A stretch of 64,000 nt of DNA from assembly GCA_946800325.1 (NCBI GenBank), contig OX326956.1, positions 17,388,667 through 17,452,666 on the forward strand, read 5' to 3'. Origin of the DNA: Luzula sylvatica (lineage: Eukaryota; Streptophyta; Magnoliopsida; Poales; Juncaceae). The notes under the pieces are model-generated. The model worked only from the letters and a program-made list of their open reading frames with translations. It did no database searches and had not been told where the DNA came from. The first letter of the stretch is position 1, and every line of letters begins with the position of its first letter. Below, piece after piece: positions 61,834-64,000 of this stretch. A program made the translations under genes and the position numbers.

Positions 61834-63330
61834 ATGAATGCAGCTAAGATCTTGCTTGCTAGGGGGGATTCGAAGGGAAAGAAGAAGGAAGGGGAGAGCT
61901 CCAACACTCAACCAAGGTCAAGAGCTCCACCTCCACAGAAGAAGGCGGCTAAGAAGCCTAGGAGGCAAGAAATCTTGAAAGCAGACTACGATTTCAAAAA
62001 TATAAACAATGAACATCTCTTTCGAAATCCGGAGGCCGGAACTCTCTTCAACGACGTGGTGGCAAGGAAATCCATCGCGAAATGCTACTACTACGAGTTT
62101 CCACCAAATATTCCTCATCTTTTCGACAAGATCGAGGCAATCGAGAGAAGATGGGGATTCGCAAATCTTGCTTGTCTTAAAGAGCCGTTCTACGAAGTCA
62201 TCACTCGATTGTTCTATGCCAACGCCGTATTCAACCATGCTCTAGAGAAGATAACCTCCTATATCCTCGGTGAACAAGTTGAGATCTCGGTTGAAAATCT
62301 GTGCGAGTTGTTGGGTCTCAAGGATGATGGAGAGAAGATCTACAACGCACGCAAGGGAAGACTCGAAGCCGCCATTATCGAACCAATGAAGAAGGTGGTT
62401 ACAAATCGATACCAGTCACAAGAATCGGCATCGCACTTGGCAGCTCCTGAGAGATTCGTTTGGGAAATCGGTAATAATATTCTTACTCCTGTCGCACAAT
62501 TGAAGGCAAATTTAGAAAATAGAAATATTATGCTATTGTATCGTATGTGGTACAATGATGAACTACCCGTCCATGTGCCTTATCTCATACTAAGTCATAT
62601 GGAAAGCGTCCTGAGCCAAAGAAATGCCTCGTTACCTTACGGAACGTTGATTGCCCGGATGTTGGAACTCCAAGGAGTTTCAATCCCGGAGAACGATTGG
62701 GACTTCCGATCGGAACAGCCAACAAATCTCGCATCTAAAGCAAACCTCCAACGTCTTGGATATCGGTATTCATCGAATGTACATGGCTGGGTTATCAGTC
62801 CCTCCAAAGATGCGGAAGCATTCCACCTTCCTCGCAATCCTACTCGGTGGCTGGAGGGTGACACCCAAACCGAGGAAGAGGAAAACGCCGACCCCGCCGA
62901 TACTGACCTAAGCGGTGAAGCCCCGGATAGAAAACGTAAGAAGAAGGAGCGTGCAGAAAGCTCGAACGCCCCTTCAGAACACGACGAAAGGAGGTTTGCT
63001 TATATGAAGGCGTTATTCGAGGAGATGGATGAGCGGGTTGAAAAACATGGACGAATAATGCGAGACGCATTTCGTGAGGACCTGCATGCTTCCGAGACCA
63101 GGATGATCGAGAATGTGGGTCGTCAATTTTCCGATCTCTATGTTCACCTTGGAAATCGCTTCGGGCCGTACACGGCACCCCAAGACCGAGTCCCACGTAC
63201 CTCTCCTCATCAGACCACCGAGCATCCGTCGGACTCCAACTCGGGACAATTCAATACCGACGCCTTCTTCGCAACTGATCCGAGCGCCCAACCCGAACAG
63301 AACCCTTACACCGGCCCCAATGAGATGTGA
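61834..63330 (+). CDS. Additional ORF of the LTR element, 498 residues, putative plant transposon protein domain
   Basis: Not Gag or Pol. A basic, Pro-rich N-terminus (about 10-50, KKAAKKPRR) is followed by a globular region of about 280 residues with RRWGFANLACL, EPFYEVITRLFYANAVF, ISVENLCELLGL and PYLILSHMESVLSQ. This resembles the uncharacterised 'putative plant transposon protein' domain often found in non-coding-strand or extra ORFs of plant retroelements. Then come an acidic stretch, KRKKKERAE (possible nuclear signal), a coiled-coil-like segment (about 385-430) and a polar tail. Codon composition is more GC-rich than Gag. Function unknown; a trans-acting or envelope-like role has no support. 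Confidence 0.75.
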   Translation: MNAAKILLARGDSKGKKKEGESSNTQPRSRAPPPQKKAAKKPRRQEILKADYDFKNINNEHLFRNPEAGTLFNDVVARKSIAKCYYYEFPPNIPHLFDKIEAIERRWGFANLACLKEPFYEVITRLFYANAVFNHALEKITSYILGEQVEISVENLCELLGLKDDGEKIYNARKGRLEAAIIEPMKKVVTNRYQSQESASHLAAPERFVWEIGNNILTPVAQLKANLENRNIMLLYRMWYNDELPVHVPYLILSHMESVLSQRNASLPYGTLIARMLELQGVSIPENDWDFRSEQPTNLASKANLQRLGYRYSSNVHGWVISPSKDAEAFHLPRNPTRWLEGDTQTEEEENADPADTDLSGEAPDRKRKKKERAESSNAPSEHDERRFAYMKALFEEMDERVEKHGRIMRDAFREDLHASETRMIENVGRQFSDLYVHLGNRFGPYTAPQDRVPRTSPHQTTEHPSDSNSGQFNTDAFFATDPSAQPEQNPYTGPNEM

Positions 63331-63842
63331 TCGCCGGAGATGTTAAAAGTTTAAATGTGTTGTGTGTGTTATGTCATGATTCTTGTTTGTGAACAATTTG
63401 ACTTGTTTATTGTTGTGTGTGTGTTTGTATCGGCATGTGTCATGCCTTGAACTGAGTAGATTTGATTTAGTGTCAGTTTAAACTGTTGCATCTATTTTGG
63501 ATTTTCTTTCTATATAACCTATCAGTCCAGAGGCAAGTGCGTTCGAACGCACCACTCTTTCCGTTCAGAACGCACACACAAAAACTGTTATATTTTCTTA
63601 AAAATCTGCTAAATTTTGAAAAGATTGTCATCATTCCAAAACAAAAGAATTTGATCATATTTACGAGCTCATACATTCATCAATTCATTCTTTGAGGGGG
63701 AGCTCGCATTTAGGGGGAGCCTTCCGTTGTTGAAGTCTCCTTGGCCCTTTTGATCTCTTTCAAAATGGGGGAGAAACGATCGTACGGAAAGTTCTCAACT
63801 AAATGATGAAACTCTCCGAACCGACAGTGTTTTGAAATTAAT
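63331..63842. other. 3' untranslated part of the LTR element
   Basis: Contains a TG-rich stretch (63355-63430), a third pair of palindromes (63537-63575) and G-rich blocks GGGGGAGC at 63696 and 63712 resembling extra polypurine tracts. Nothing coding was seen. Confidence 0.7.
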
Positions 63843-63856
63843 CAAAAGGGGGAGTT
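63843..63856 (+). promoter_or_regulatory. Polypurine tract
   Basis: CAAAAGGGGGAGTT lies immediately upstream of the 3' LTR, the expected plus-strand primer. Confidence 0.88.
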
Positions 63857-64000
63857 TGTTGGTTCAAATTTCCTGGTAGTTTGATTATTTCAAAACACTG
63901 TCAGTACTAATGTATACATCCAGAAAAGTGCAGGATAACATAGGTATGATACGAAGATGAAGGAGGACTTGTGAAGGAGGAGTTCATTGGATTACATCAA
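63857..64000 (+). repeat. 3' LTR, first 144 bp
   Basis: It starts TGTTGGTTCAAATTTCC. By eye, its 144 bases match the start of the 5' LTR without difference, which suggests a recent insertion. The window ends inside it. Confidence 0.93.

Larger units (their letters stand above)
57142..64000 (+). mobile_element. GAG-only LTR retrotransposon (copia-like, no pol), right end cut by window
   Basis: The 5' LTR is 57142-58549 and the 3' LTR begins at 63857; the first 144 bases of the two match. Between them are a primer-binding site, a Gag gene, a second ORF and a polypurine tract. The internal region is only 5.3 kb and contains no protease, integrase, reverse transcriptase or RNase H frame. It must use enzymes from a relative. 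This layout resembles the TR-GAG class of plant non-autonomous elements, with an added ORF. Confidence 0.9.

Noticed and set aside
61834..63330. Envelope-like protein of a SIRE-type element
   Set aside because: No signal peptide or membrane segment is visible; the basic and coiled-coil-like parts point elsewhere.
57142..64000. An endogenous pararetrovirus
   Set aside because: No movement protein, coat or reverse transcriptase; LTRs, primer site and copia-type Gag show a retrotransposon.

Overview
The window is nuclear DNA of a flowering plant, most likely a eudicot. It is AT-rich, its genes have GT-AG introns, and it holds plant-type receptor kinases, hAT, Helitron-like and MULE-like DNA transposons, tRNA-derived SINEs and a Ty1/copia-type LTR element. 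I cannot name the species. Almost everything is transposon or duplicated sequence. I see one intact host-type gene, a receptor-like kinase at 50787-53062, and one apparently intact hAT transposase gene at 31501-34172.

Region 1 (1-25982) is a three-copy segmental duplication. Copies 1 and 2 are offset by 8649 bp and look identical to about 7270, then clearly diverge. Copy 3 (22346-25982) is shorter and older. Copies 1 and 2 carry the 3' end of a peroxisomal-type acyl-CoA ligase gene on the minus strand, split by a 721-bp hAT-type insertion just before its C-terminal SKL signal. They also carry a long G run, a 134-bp MITE, an RNA-binding-like remnant and a minisatellite of about 31 bp period. 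Between copies 2 and 3 lie two decayed copies of a penta-EF-hand calcium-binding gene, one broken by a Helitron-like insert.

Region 2 (25983-35155) is an AT-rich spacer with microsatellites and a SINE. It is followed by a 1046-bp non-autonomous hAT element and a 4392-bp hAT element with an 815-residue transposase in four exons. Both hAT elements have perfect 8-bp target-site duplications.

Region 3 (35156-56919) is a decaying tandem cluster of LRK10L-2/WAK-like receptor kinases. It holds one full-length copy killed by a single stop codon, a kinase-only fragment fused to a satellite-like array, a 5' exon fragment, one intact gene and one ectodomain-only copy. Two minus-strand Helitron-like elements lie between them. 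The larger contains a foldback structure made of three tandem palindromes of about 410-480 bp.

Region 4 (57142-64000) is an LTR retrotransposon with an initiator-Met primer site, an intact Gag and a second unrelated ORF, but no protease, integrase, reverse transcriptase or RNase H. Clusters of short palindromes of the type GTGCGTTCGAACGCAC sit just upstream of the LTR TATA box, again upstream of the second ORF, and once downstream of it. This GAG-only element with its repeated palindrome clusters is my best candidate for something undescribed.
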